A stretch of 64,000 bases of DNA from JBGANR01 sp044222225 (GTDB taxonomy: Bacteria; Actinomycetota; Actinomycetes; Mycobacteriales; Mycobacteriaceae): assembly GCA_044222225.1 (NCBI GenBank), contig JBGANR010000009.1, positions 62,001 through 126,000 of the forward strand. The letters are read 5' to 3'. Both the position numbers and the translations under genes were made by a program. The stretch's first letter is position 1. The number at the start of each line of letters is the position of its first letter. Below, one piece after another: positions 25,188-37,801 of this stretch. The notes under the pieces were generated by a model. It was not told the DNA's origin. It was given only the letters and a program-made list of their open reading frames with translations, and ran no database searches.

Positions 25188-26944
25188 CGACGGCGGTGCG
25201 TTCGAAGATGAAGCCTGCGGAATCGACCAGACTGCCGGACGCCGTCGTGACGGGTGCATCCCGGCTGGTCGCGATCGCCGCCGTCGTGCTCTTCGTCGGT
25301 GCGCTGCCGTGGCTCTCCGGACGCAGCGCCGAATACACGATCCTGCGGGCGCGCTACGCCGAGCTCGAGGCCACCGAGGAGAACCTGCGGCACATCCGCG
25401 TCGAACTCGGTCTCGACGGCGGCCCGCTCGCCGTCTTCGCCCGCTGGGCGGCCGGACTCGCACGCGGCGACGCCGGCACGTCCTGGATCAGCGGGACGCC
25501 GGTGCTGCCGGGCGTCGTCTCGGCGCTCGGCGTCTCGCTGACGCTCATGGGCTTCGCCGTCGCGGTCGCGTCGGTCGTCGCGGTCGCGCTCGCGGCCCCG
25601 GCGCTCGTCGCGGGCGTCCGCGGCGAGCCGAACCGCGGCTCGGGCGCCGTCGCGGCGATGCTGACGGCACTGCCCGAGTTCGTCCTCGCCGCCGCCTTGC
25701 TGCTGCTCGGCTCGGTGTGGCTCGGCTGGTTTCCGCCGTACGGCTGGACGGGCCTCGACTCGACCGTCCTGCCCGCCCTGGCGCTCGGGGTGCCGGCGGG
25801 CGGACTGATGGGCCGGTTGCTCGCCGACGCCGTGACGGCGGCGTCGGCCGAGCGCTGGACGACGACGTGGACCACCGCCGGTATCGGCCGCGCACGGGTC
25901 GGCGCGGCGATCCTGCGCCGCGCGGTGCCGTCGATCCTCGGCCAGGTCGGGCTCGTCCTCGTGGGTCTGACGGGCGGCGCGGTCGCCGTCGAACAGGTCT
26001 TCGCGATCCCCGGTCTCGGCCGCGCGACGCTCGGCGCCGCGAGCTCGCAGGACATCCCGACGCTGCAGGCCGGCGTCCTCGCGCTGCTGCTCATCGCCGT
26101 CGTCATCGGTGTCCTCGTGGCACTCGGCCGACGTGCGCTGCTCGGCCCGGCGATGCGGGCGGCGGCCCTGCCCGTCGACGCCGCGCCGCAGACCACGGGC
26201 CGGCTCGCCTGGCTCGTCCCCGTCGGCGGCACGGCGATCCTCGCCGCGGTGGTCGCCGCCTCGCTGCTGCGCGACCCCTACGTCTCCGCCCACGGACGCC
26301 TCGCCCCGCCTTCGGCCGACCTGCCGTTCGGCGCCGACGCCGGCGGCCGCGACCTGCTCGCCCGCGTCGGCCACGGCACCGTGGCGACGCTCGGCACGGC
26401 GCTGGCCGTGACGCTCGTCTGCTTCGCGATCGGGCTCCTCGTGGGCATGGCGCCGCGGCCGGCGACCGGCCCGATCGAGGTGACCAACGCCGCGCCGCCG
26501 ATCATCGCCGGCATCCTCGTCGCGGCGCTGTCGGGACCGTCGGTGTTCGGTGCCGCGATCGCCGTCGCGCTGGTCAGCTGGGCGCCGCTGGCCGCGCACA
26601 CCGCCGCCCTCGTCCAGGAGGCCCGGGCCAGACCGAACATCACGGTCCTGCCGGTGCTCGGCGTCGGGCCCGGCCGGGCGATGTTCCAGCACGTGCTGCC
26701 GACGGTCGTCGGACCGGTGTTCCGGCACGCCATGCTGCGGCTGCCCGGCATCGCCCTGGCCCTGGCCGCCCTCGGCTTCCTCGGTCTCGGGCCGCGTCAG
26801 CCGTCGCCGGAATGGGGCCTGCTGCTGGCCGAGGGCATCGGCTACGCCGAACGCGCCCCGTGGACGGTCGCGGTCCCGACCCTGGCCCTCGTCATCACCG
26901 CGACGGTCGCCGTCTCGGCGTCGTCGCTCGGGTCTCGCCGCTGA
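25184..26944 (+). CDS. Fused DppB-DppC-type ABC permease (two permeases in one polypeptide)
   Basis: A 586-residue membrane protein holding both permeases of a peptide/nickel importer. Residues 1-310 look like DppB: N-terminal helix, a periplasmic part with NLRHIRVELGLDGGP, and an EAA loop around TAGIGRARVGAAILRRAVPS. Residues 340-586 look like DppC: LPFGADAGGRDLLARVGHGT, then an EAA loop LGVGPGRAMFQHVLPTVVGPV and GFLGLGPRQPSPEWG. Normal systems use two separate chains of about 300 each. GTG start overlapping the binding-protein stop. No frameshift or stop is seen at the junction, so the fusion appears real. Confidence 0.88.
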   Translation: MTTAVRSKMKPAESTRLPDAVVTGASRLVAIAAVVLFVGALPWLSGRSAEYTILRARYAELEATEENLRHIRVELGLDGGPLAVFARWAAGLARGDAGTSWISGTPVLPGVVSALGVSLTLMGFAVAVASVVAVALAAPALVAGVRGEPNRGSGAVAAMLTALPEFVLAAALLLLGSVWLGWFPPYGWTGLDSTVLPALALGVPAGGLMGRLLADAVTAASAERWTTTWTTAGIGRARVGAAILRRAVPSILGQVGLVLVGLTGGAVAVEQVFAIPGLGRATLGAASSQDIPTLQAGVLALLLIAVVIGVLVALGRRALLGPAMRAAALPVDAAPQTTGRLAWLVPVGGTAILAAVVAASLLRDPYVSAHGRLAPPSADLPFGADAGGRDLLARVGHGTVATLGTALAVTLVCFAIGLLVGMAPRPATGPIEVTNAAPPIIAGILVAALSGPSVFGAAIAVALVSWAPLAAHTAALVQEARARPNITVLPVLGVGPGRAMFQHVLPTVVGPVFRHAMLRLPGIALALAALGFLGLGPRQPSPEWGLLLAEGIGYAERAPWTVAVPTLALVITATVAVSASSLGSRR

Positions 26945-26960
26945 CGGCTGACGCGAGGTG

Positions 26961-27043
26961 CCGGAACCTGTTCATCAGCGAGCCTTCGCGAACATATGCG
27001 TCACGTCCCCGCGCTCGCTGACAAGTACCGGTCAGTCAGTTCG
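26961..27043. repeat. Palindromic element (repeat family 3, copy 2)
   Basis: Starts CCGGAACCTG and ends GTACCGGTCAGTCAGTTCG, with centre AACATATGCG and the stem AGCGAG / CTCGCT. The last 19 bases are the same as at the end of the copy at 50306. Sits at the 3' end of the permease gene. Confidence 0.7.
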
Positions 27044-27122
27044 AGCAGATCGGCGTGAGTGCAAGAATGGCGGGCGGAGCCGGAGCTCGCGGAATCGGCG
27101 CAGCGTGGGATAGGGAGTACGG

Positions 27123-29467
<2,345 letters not shown>

Positions 29468-29468
<1 letters not shown>

Positions 29469-30352
29469 TGGGCCGCGTCACGGCGCGGCGGCCGATCCGC
29501 CGGATCACCGCGGACGGCAACCGCCGCCGGCTCGACTCGGTCATCGCCGAGGAGCCGCTGGAGCTCCGGGTGATCGCCCCCGGCGGGTCGTCGGCCCCCG
29601 ACGACGCGGGCGCGCGGGCCGTCGGGCCGTTCCTCACCCCCGCGTCGCCCGACGTGACGAGTACCGTCACGATGCGCACCCCGGGCGACGACATCGACCT
29701 CGCGCACGGCTTCCTGTACGCCGAGGGCGTCATCAGCCGCGCCGACGACGTCGCCTCGATGAGCTACTGCGCCGGCCGCGGCGCCGACGGTGCCAACACC
29801 TACAACGTGCTCGACGTCCGGCTGCGCCGCGGCGTTCCGCGTACGCTGCGCACGGTCGCGACGTCGAGCGCCTGCGGCGTGTGCGGCACCCCCACCCTCG
29901 ACGCGCTGCGCCTGCGGCCCCGCTTCGACATCGCCTCGAACCCGCTCACCACGGCGCCGACGACGCTCACCGCGATGGCGGCGGCGCTGCGCGCGGGGCA
30001 GCGGCTGTTCGAGGCCACCGGGGGGCTGCACGCGGCCGGGCTGTTCACCGCCGACGGCGAGCTGCTCGTGCTACGCGAGGACGTCGGCCGGCACAACGCC
30101 GTCGACAAGGTGATCGGCTGGGCCGTCCGCGAGGGACGGCTGCCGCTCGACCGGCACGTCCTCGTCGTGAGCAGCCGCGCGTCGTTCGAGTTGACGCAGA
30201 AGGCGGCGCTCGCCGGCATCCCCGTGCTCGCGGCCGTTTCGGCACCGTCGACGATGGCGATCGACACGGCCGCCGAAGCGGGCCTGACGCTCGTCGGCTT
30301 CCTGCGCGGCGCGTCGATGAACGTCTACACCCGGGCCGACCGGATCTCCTGA
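29468..30352 (+). CDS. fdhD: Formate dehydrogenase accessory sulfurtransferase FdhD
   Basis: A 294-residue protein that moves sulfur from a cysteine desulfurase to the Mo cofactor of FdhF-type enzymes. The family landmarks are EEPLELRV, the Cys pair in SACGVCG near residue 140, FEATGGLHAAGLF and REDVGRHNAVDKVIGW. Starts inside the stop codon of the YdeP-type gene, so it most likely serves that enzyme. The longer frame from 29069 is a shadow. Confidence 0.93.
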
Positions 30353-30636
30353 CGCGGTTGAAAAGTATGGCTCGCCGCCCCCGGACGACGAATACGCCGT
30401 TCCCAACACCCGAATAGCCGTCTTCACTCCTTTATCTGGCCCCGCCGACTGACGAAGAAATACCGCTGACGGCCGCCGACGGGCGATCGCCATAATTATT
30501 CGGGCCGAGAAATTATGGCCTACCGCTGTTCGACGCCTCCGCCATCATTTCTCGCCGACCTCCCCGCTGAGCTCGCGGACGCCCGACTTCGGACACCGGT
30601 ACCGAACCGATCGGCGGGATCGGCGATGATCGACGG
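30353..30636. other. Gene-free control region with inverted repeat
   Basis: 284 bases of lower GC after fdhD. The one clear structure is at 30490-30518: CCATAATT and AATTATGG around a 13-base spacer. This could be an operator or a weak terminator. A second short palindrome, CCGATCGGCGGGATCGG-like, lies just before the dehydrogenase start. No gene recognised. Confidence 0.45.
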
Positions 30637-31689
30637 ATGCGCGCCGTCGTCATGGATCAGTTCTCGGGACCGCTCCGGGTCGAGGAGGTGCCCGAGCCCG
30701 TCCCACCCGCCGACGGCGTCGTGGTCGAAGTACACGCCACCGGACTGTGCCGCAGCGACTGGCACGCCTGGGCCGGCCACGATCCCGACGTCGCCCTGCC
30801 GCACGTGCCCGGCCACGAACTCGCCGGCGTCATCTCGGCGGTCGGCGCGGGCGTCACGCGATGGTCGGTGGGACAGCGCGTCACCGCGCCGTTCGTCTGC
30901 GGCTGCGGACGCTGCGTGTGGTGTCTGGCCGGCGACGCCCAGGTGTGCCCCGACCAGCAACAACCCGGCTTCACCCACTGGGGTTCGTTCGCCGAGCGCG
31001 TCGTCCTGCACGCCGCCGACACCAACCTCATCGCGGTCCCGGACGCGGTGTCCCTCACGGCCGCCGCGAGCCTCGGCTGCCGCTTCGCCACGGCCTACCG
31101 GGCGCTGACGGGCCGGGCCCGGCTGCAGGCCGGCGAGACCGTGGCCGTCATCGGCGCCGGCGGGGTCGGGCTCAGCGCGGTGATGATCGGGAAGGCGCTC
31201 GGCGCCCGTGTCGTCGTCGTCGACCGCGCACCGGCGGCCCTCGACGCGGCCGCTCGGCTCGGGGCCGACGACGTGCTGCTCGCCGGCGAGGGCTCCGTGC
31301 CCGACCGAATTCAGACTCTGACGGGCGGCGCCCACGTCACCGTCGACGCCGTCGGCAGCGAGCAGACCTGCGCTGACGCCGTCCACAGCCTGCGCCGACG
31401 CGGCCGGCACGTCCAGGTGGGGCTGCTGCCTCCGGTAGGCGGCCACCCACGCGTCCCGATGGACCGCGTCATCGGCTGGGAGCTCGACGTCCTCGGCAGC
31501 CACGGCATGGCCGCCGTCGACTACCCGGGAATGCTCGCGCTCATCGAGTCGGGCCGGCTGCGCCCCCAGGACCTCGTCGAACGTGTCGTCGGCCTGGGCG
31601 AGGCCGCGCGGCTGCTGCCGCTCGTCGATTCCGCTGCACCCGCGGGCGTCACGGTCATCGATCCGCGCCTGCACACTCGGCTCAGCTGA
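30637..31689 (+). CDS. Zinc-dependent medium-chain alcohol dehydrogenase
   Basis: A 350-residue MDR enzyme. Catalytic zinc ligands: Cys in TGLCRSDWH, His-Glu in PGHELAG and Cys in GCRFATAY. Structural zinc: the four-Cys lobe CGRCVWCLAGDAQVC. NAD-binding loop GAGGVGLSAV, followed by VVVDR with Asp at the strand end, which favours NAD over NADP. No strong Shine-Dalgarno before the ATG. It overlaps the convergent SnoaL-like gene by 8 bases at the 3' end. Substrate unknown. Confidence 0.9.
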   Translation: MRAVVMDQFSGPLRVEEVPEPVPPADGVVVEVHATGLCRSDWHAWAGHDPDVALPHVPGHELAGVISAVGAGVTRWSVGQRVTAPFVCGCGRCVWCLAGDAQVCPDQQQPGFTHWGSFAERVVLHAADTNLIAVPDAVSLTAAASLGCRFATAYRALTGRARLQAGETVAVIGAGGVGLSAVMIGKALGARVVVVDRAPAALDAAARLGADDVLLAGEGSVPDRIQTLTGGAHVTVDAVGSEQTCADAVHSLRRRGRHVQVGLLPPVGGHPRVPMDRVIGWELDVLGSHGMAAVDYPGMLALIESGRLRPQDLVERVVGLGEAARLLPLVDSAAPAGVTVIDPRLHTRLS

Positions 31690-32068
31690 GGTAGGAGTCG
31701 ATCGGGCCGTTGTCGACGTAGATGCGCTGGTCGGTGAATTTCCCGTCGACGATGGTGAAGATCGAGCACGCCCTGATCGTGACCTCGACGCCGTCCGGAA
31801 AGCGCCATACGCTGTCCACCTCGAAGACGACCACGCCGTCCTCCTCCTGCCAGAGGTTGACCAGCGGGTGTGCGAGAGAGTCGACCTTGCCGCCGATCGC
31901 GGCCATCTGCGCCAGGACGACGTCCTTGCCGGCGACGGTCGGCTTGTTCGCGAAGGTCAGGGTGATGTCGTCGGCGTAGTAATCGCCGAGGCGTTCGTAA
32001 TCTTTCGCCTCCATGACGGCGAAGTACTCGTCGATGAAGTCGATCGTGGTCTGATCGGCACGAGACAT
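31682..32068 (-). CDS. SnoaL-like / nuclear transport factor 2-fold protein
   Basis: A 128-residue cone-fold protein: FIDEYFAVMEAKDYERLGDYYADDITLTFAN, a central VAGKDVVLAQMA, and strands VVVFEVDSVWRFPDG and ACSIFTIVDGKFTDQRIYVD. Members are polyketide cyclases, isomerases or dehydratases, or have no enzymatic activity. Here it lies downstream of aldo-keto reductases on the same strand, suggesting a shared catabolic role. Function not assigned. Confidence 0.8.
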   Translation of the reverse strand: MSRADQTTIDFIDEYFAVMEAKDYERLGDYYADDITLTFANKPTVAGKDVVLAQMAAIGGKVDSLAHPLVNLWQEEDGVVVFEVDSVWRFPDGVEVTIRACSIFTIVDGKFTDQRIYVDNGPIDSYLS

Positions 32069-32109
32069 GGGCGCTTCCTCAGCTGTGTCGGCGAAACGTG
32101 GATGGGGAA

Positions 32110-32260
32110 TGGTGCGGGCTCAGTGGCGATCACCATCTCGTCCCGGCGACCGCGCAGGGCGTTCTACTTCCCGCGCATCGGGCGCGACGCCGAAGGTGGC
32201 GGTGCCCAGGTAGATCCGAGATACCCGGACGCCGGTGCGGCCGAGGAGCGCCTACTGCAT
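32110..32260 (-). pseudogene. Decayed aldo/keto reductase fragment
   Basis: Read on the minus strand from the ATG at 32260, the codons give M-Q-stop-A-L-L-G, then RTGVRVSRIYLGTATFGVAP. This matches the intact neighbour's MKYSVLG then PTGVRVSKICVGTATFGVAP, but the third codon is a stop. After a deletion of about 50 codons and a frame change the match resumes as ALRGRRDEMVIATE (neighbour: ALVGRRDEVVLATK), then ends. It is a relic of a duplicated aldo-keto reductase, filling the gap between the intact copy and the SnoaL-like gene. Confidence 0.75.
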
Positions 32261-32274
32261 ATCGCGTTCCGTCG

Positions 32275-33243
32275 TCAGACGACGTCGGCGGTCAGCGCGG
32301 AGACGGCGTCCAGCTGCTCCGGCGTCAGCTCGACGTCGGCCGCCGATGCGTTGGCCCGGAGCTCGTCGACGTTCTCTGCTCCCACGATCACCGAGGCGAC
32401 GGCAGGCCGGGACAGCAACCAGGCCAGCGAGACCTGCTGCATCCCGAGGCCCCATTCACGGGCCAACCGGTCGAGTTCGCGAGCGACCGCGATCTCGGTG
32501 TCCGAGAACCCGGGACCGCCGTAGCGCTTGTCTCCGGAGATCGGGCGATCCAAGACTTTCAGGTCAGCCAGCAGGCCGCCGTGCAGCGGCGCATAGGGCA
32601 CGATCGAAACGCCGAAACGCTCGCACGCGGCGCTCGACTCCTTCTCCGCGCTCCGGTCCATGAGGCTGTACATCACCTGAACGGCGACGGGCGCGGAGAC
32701 GAGCCGGCGGTCGTCGGCGATCCACAGCGCCTCGGTGAGTTGCCAGGCGGGATGGTTGGACAGGGCGACATACCGGAGCTTCCCCTGCCGGATCAGGTCG
32801 TCGTACACCGCGAGGGTCTGCTCCAGCGGCGTGTTCGGGTCGGGGAAGTGCGCGTAGTACAGGTCGATGCGATCGGTCTGCAGGCGGCGCAGGCTCTGCT
32901 CGACCTGCCGGATGACGTACCGACGCGACAGACCGGCGTCCGGATCGAAGCGGCGCTCACCGGACTTGGTGGCGAGCACCACCTCGTCGCGACGGCCGAC
33001 GAGGGCGCGACCGAGGATCTCCTCGGCCGACTCGCGCTCGGACGCGGGCGGTGCACCGGGTCGATCGAAGGTCGGCGTCGAGCCGTACACGTCGGCGGTG
33101 TCGAAGAAGTTGATGCCGAGGTCCAGCGCACCACCGATGACGCCGTCGGCCTCCTGCGGGCTCGGAGCGACCCCGAACGTGGCCGTGCCCACGCAGATCT
33201 TGGAGACACGGACACCGGTCGGACCGAGTACGGAGTACTTCAT
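32275..33243 (-). CDS. Aldo/keto reductase (Tas/YajO-like group)
   Basis: A 322-residue NADPH-dependent reductase. The tetrad is Asp/Tyr in FFDTADVYGS, Lys in VLATKSGER and His in YYAHFPDP; the cofactor-binding end has SVIVGAENVDEL. ATG at 33243 is preferred with AAGGA upstream; the frame extends to 33339 across the divergent promoter, which is unlikely. Divergent from a TetR-family gene with a small palindrome between, so it is probably repressed by it. Confidence 0.88.
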   Translation of the reverse strand: MKYSVLGPTGVRVSKICVGTATFGVAPSPQEADGVIGGALDLGINFFDTADVYGSTPTFDRPGAPPASERESAEEILGRALVGRRDEVVLATKSGERRFDPDAGLSRRYVIRQVEQSLRRLQTDRIDLYYAHFPDPNTPLEQTLAVYDDLIRQGKLRYVALSNHPAWQLTEALWIADDRRLVSAPVAVQVMYSLMDRSAEKESSAACERFGVSIVPYAPLHGGLLADLKVLDRPISGDKRYGGPGFSDTEIAVARELDRLAREWGLGMQQVSLAWLLSRPAVASVIVGAENVDELRANASAADVELTPEQLDAVSALTADVV

Positions 33244-33326
33244 CGGCTGGATTCCTTCCATGGATGCGAACCCGTCGAGCCGTCGCTCGGCGCGCTCTCG
33301 GGTGGCGACCACCGTCGTGAACGCTA

Positions 33327-33336
33327 ACCGATCGGT
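33327..33336. promoter_or_regulatory. Small palindrome in the TetR / aldo-keto reductase intergenic region
   Basis: ACCGATCGGT, a 10-base perfect palindrome 33 bases before the TetR start and about 85 bases before the reductase start. A plausible core of the TetR operator, but it is short. Confidence 0.4.
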
Positions 33337-33369
33337 CATAGTTGGTCAACGACATGAGATGGTGGGGAC

Positions 33370-33990
33370 ATGCCAGAGCACGCACAGGGCCGGGTGCGGG
33401 GGCCGTACCGCACGGGGATTCGCCGTCGGGAGCAGATCATCGCCGTCGCCATCGACGTCTTCGGCGCGCACGGCTACGTCGGCGGTTCCCTCCGCGCGAT
33501 CGCCGAGCAGGCGGGCGTGTCCCATGCCGCTCTGATTCAGCACTTCGGCAGCAAGGAAGGCCTGCTGATGGCCGTGCTCGAGGAATGGGATCGGCGAACC
33601 GTCGAGAACGGCCTCACCGACGTCGTCGGTCTCGACTATTTCCGGCGCCTGCCCGAAGTGATGGCCGCTCATCAAGAGAATCGCGGTCTGCTCGAGTTGT
33701 TCACCACCATCGCCGCCGAGGCGTCCAGCCCGGCGCATCCCGCGCACTCCTTCATCGTTCGGCGTTACGCCACCAACCTCGCCACCCTCGCCGCTCACTT
33801 GCGCGAAGCGGTCCAGAACAACGACGTGGCGGCCCTATCGCCCGACCGGATCGATATCGAGGTGCGCTTGATCACGGCGACGCTGGACGGCATCGGGCTG
33901 CAGTGGCTCATCGACCCATCCACCGACGTCGCCGCGAGCGTCTCGGCGTACGTGGACCGCGCCATCGCCTCGTGGCAAGCGATGCGGTAG
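33370..33990 (+). CDS. TetR-family transcriptional regulator
   Basis: A 206-residue regulator. The N-terminal helix-turn-helix is clear: RREQIIAVAIDVFGAHGYVGGSLRAIAEQAGVSHAALIQHFGSKEGLL read in three helices at residues 19-66. The C-terminal ligand domain has the TetR_C shape with ALIQHF-adjacent helices and no known ligand motif. Divergent from the intact aldo-keto reductase, its likely target. A family 1 hairpin lies just after its stop. Confidence 0.88.
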   Translation: MPEHAQGRVRGPYRTGIRRREQIIAVAIDVFGAHGYVGGSLRAIAEQAGVSHAALIQHFGSKEGLLMAVLEEWDRRTVENGLTDVVGLDYFRRLPEVMAAHQENRGLLELFTTIAAEASSPAHPAHSFIVRRYATNLATLAAHLREAVQNNDVAALSPDRIDIEVRLITATLDGIGLQWLIDPSTDVAASVSAYVDRAIASWQAMR

Positions 33991-34004
33991 TCCCGGGCCG
34001 AGGC

Positions 34005-34085
34005 TCCCTTCCCGGATGTCCGGCTGAGCGAGGCGCCGAGGAGATTATTGTCATGGCGGTCCGCTCAGCCGGACATCCGGGGAGG
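34005..34085. repeat. 81-bp palindromic element (repeat family 1) between convergent genes
   Basis: Arms GGATGTCCGGCTGAGCG and CGCTCAGCCGGACATCC pair perfectly; the centre contains GAGATTATTGTCATGG. Read on the other strand the centre is the same as in the element at 15845. It ends one base before the stop of the minus-strand mdeB gene, so it should terminate both transcripts. Confidence 0.8.
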
Positions 34086-34086
34086 T

Positions 34087-36420
34087 CTACCGGCCGAGCA
34101 GCGTCAGCGCCGCGTCGACGATCGCCGACGTATCGATGCCGTGCAGCCGATACGCGTCGCCGAGCGAGGAAGATTGCCCGAAATCGGAGACGCCGAGGCA
34201 TCGGATGCGGTCGCCGCGGACGCCGGCCAGGAACGCCAGCGTGTGCGGATGGCCGTCGAGGACCGTCACGAGCGGCGCCGGGTGCGCCATCGGCAGCAGT
34301 TCGTCGGCGATCGCCCCGCCGACGCCTGCCTCGCGGCTGCCGCGCTGCTGCAACGACCGGAAGACGAGGTCGGCGCTGGTCAGGCACACGACACCGGCCC
34401 GGACACCCTGCGCGCGCAGAGCGTGCGCCGCGGCCAGCACCTCCGGCATGATCGCGCCGACGCCGACGAGCGTGACCTGTTCGTCGGCAATCGGGTGGCC
34501 TGCGGGCAACCTGTAGCCACCCGCGACGGCCTGCCGCCGACGCCGTTCGCGGCCCGCCGCGTCTTCGGGCACGAGCGCGGACGCCGGGTCGATGGGCCGC
34601 GTCGACAGCCGGAAGTACGCCGACGTCCCACCCGGCACACCCACCCGGGCGGCGGCCGCGAGGAAGCACCACTCGAGATCCTGCGGAAACGCCGGCTCCC
34701 AGGCGACGCAGCCCGGCTGTTCGAGGCCGATCGACGGCGTCGTGATCGACTGGTGCGCACCGCCTTCCGGCGCGAGCGTCACCCCGGACGGCGTGCCGAC
34801 GAGGATCGACTGCCCACCCGCATAGATGCCGTACGACCACGGCTCGAGTGCGCGGCTGACGAACGGGTCGTAGATGGTGCCGATCGGGATGAGCCGTTCG
34901 CCCCAGCGCGACCACGTGGCACCCAGTTCACCGAGCAGGGAGACCAGGTTGACCTCGGCGATGCCGAGCTCGATGTGCTGGCCGCCGGACCGCTCGGACC
35001 AGCGCAGGATGCGCTGGGCGTCATCGGCGAACCAGTCCCGGCGATCGGCCACCGACCAGACGCCGACCTTGTTGATCCAGCCGCCGAGGTTCGTCGACGA
35101 CGCGACGTCAGGGCTGCACGTCACCATCCGGGCGGCGACGTCCGGCGCGTCGCGGACGAGGTCGGCGAGCAGCCGGCCGAGCGCCGCCTGCGTCGAGATC
35201 GGGGTGCGGTACGGGTGCCCGAGCGACGTCGGGATCGCCGGCGTCCGCGGCGTCGGCACGGGTTCCCGACGCAGCGCCGCGGCCCGGTCGCGACAGAGCC
35301 GTCCGGCGCCGCTTTCGACGTCGAACCGCTGCCACGGCGCCCCGCGGTCGACGCCCGACGCACCGGCCAGCGCGTCCATCTGCGGGCCGGTGAGCAGCGC
35401 GGAATGGTTGTTCGGATGCCCCTCGGTGGGCAGCCCGCGCCCCTTGATCGTGTAGGCGAAGACGACCGTCGGCCGGTCGGCCGCCACCGCGCGATAGGTG
35501 TCGACGAGCAGTCCGAGGTCGTGTCCGCCCAGGTCACGGACGGCGACGGCCAACTCGTCGGTGCTCAGCCCGAGCACCAGCGCCCGCAGCTCGGAACTCA
35601 CGGGATCGCCCGCGAGCAGCCGCTCGGCCACCTGCGCCGGATCGGCGCGCAGCATCCGCTGATACTCCTCGTTGGGCATCGACTCCAGGCGCTCGCGCAG
35701 CTCGCCGCCGCCCGGGCGCCGGAAGAGTTCCGAGATCCGGCGGCCCCATTTGAGCGTCACGACCTCCCAGCCCGCGGCGGCGAACATTCCGGTCAGCCGG
35801 GCGATCTGGATGTCCGGCACGACGCGGTCCAGCGACTGCCGGTTGAGGTCGACCACCCACAGCAGTTCACCGAGCCGGGCGACGGCCGGGTCGGCGACGG
35901 CCTCCCAGATCGCGCCCTCGTCGAGTTCGGCGTCACCGAGCAGGCTGATGAACCGCCCCGCCGGCGGCAGGCCCGCGACGTGTGTGGCGAGGTAGCGCCG
36001 CGACATCGCCGCCCACAGCGCCGCGGTCGCGCCGATGCCCACCGAACCGGTGGAGAAGTCGACGGTGTCGGGGTCCTTGAGCCGGCTCGGGTACGACTGC
36101 AGGCCGCCCTTGGCGCGCAGCGTCGGCAGGTACGACGCGTCGAGATCGCCGAGCAGGTAGTTGATCGCGTGCAGCGCCGGCGCGGCGTGCGGCTTCACCG
36201 AGACGCGGTCGACGGCGGTCAGCTCGGTGAACCACAGCGCAACCATGATCTCGACCATCGACGCGCTCGACGCCTGATGGCCGCCGACCTTGACGCCGGA
36301 ATCGTTGGGCCGGCCGGCGTTCGCGGCGTCGACGACGGCCGCGGCGAGCCAGCGGACGCGCGTCGCCACCTCGGCGAGCACGGCGAGGTCGGGCGACTGC
36401 GCGGTGTCGGAGTCGGTCAC
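34087..36420 (-). CDS. mdeB: AceE-like thiamine-diphosphate 2-oxoacid dehydrogenase E1 (MdeB-like)
   Basis: A 777-residue homodimeric E1 resembling AceE and transketolases. Thiamine diphosphate is bound by GDAELDEGAIWEA near residue 165 with WVVDLNRQSLD following; the pyrimidine domain has ELGIAEVNLVSLLGELG around residue 500. In Pseudomonas putida mdeB encodes such an E1, acting on 2-oxobutyrate made by methionine gamma-lyase. Here the upstream gene on the same strand, 41 bases away, is the PLP lyase, and a divergent Lrp gene completes the mde layout. GTG at 36420 with GGGAGG upstream; a frame reaching 37557 is a shadow over the lyase gene. Recognised by context as much as by sequence. Confidence 0.78.
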   Translation of the reverse strand: MTDSDTAQSPDLAVLAEVATRVRWLAAAVVDAANAGRPNDSGVKVGGHQASSASMVEIMVALWFTELTAVDRVSVKPHAAPALHAINYLLGDLDASYLPTLRAKGGLQSYPSRLKDPDTVDFSTGSVGIGATAALWAAMSRRYLATHVAGLPPAGRFISLLGDAELDEGAIWEAVADPAVARLGELLWVVDLNRQSLDRVVPDIQIARLTGMFAAAGWEVVTLKWGRRISELFRRPGGGELRERLESMPNEEYQRMLRADPAQVAERLLAGDPVSSELRALVLGLSTDELAVAVRDLGGHDLGLLVDTYRAVAADRPTVVFAYTIKGRGLPTEGHPNNHSALLTGPQMDALAGASGVDRGAPWQRFDVESGAGRLCRDRAAALRREPVPTPRTPAIPTSLGHPYRTPISTQAALGRLLADLVRDAPDVAARMVTCSPDVASSTNLGGWINKVGVWSVADRRDWFADDAQRILRWSERSGGQHIELGIAEVNLVSLLGELGATWSRWGERLIPIGTIYDPFVSRALEPWSYGIYAGGQSILVGTPSGVTLAPEGGAHQSITTPSIGLEQPGCVAWEPAFPQDLEWCFLAAAARVGVPGGTSAYFRLSTRPIDPASALVPEDAAGRERRRRQAVAGGYRLPAGHPIADEQVTLVGVGAIMPEVLAAAHALRAQGVRAGVVCLTSADLVFRSLQQRGSREAGVGGAIADELLPMAHPAPLVTVLDGHPHTLAFLAGVRGDRIRCLGVSDFGQSSSLGDAYRLHGIDTSAIVDAALTLLGR

Positions 36421-36461
36421 GGTGGCCTCCCAGGGATCGGACGTGGTTCGATTCTCACAGG

Positions 36462-37682
<1,221 letters not shown>

Positions 37683-37801
37683 GGCGGCAAGTCTCGTCGA
37701 ATCCACAGCACTATCACCAGATCTGCCGCAGAATCACCAAGGCAGGAGACGAAACTCCCCGTCACAAACAAGACGTGCGGCCCGCCGGTGAGGAGACTTT
37801 G

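Noticed and set aside
24650..26728. Long minus-strand open frame (692 codons) opposite the permease fusion, and a similar one at 4488-6626
   Set aside because: Composition is Arg/Gly/Asp-rich and repetitive, typical of antisense frames in GC-rich DNA; the opposite strand holds clear domains.
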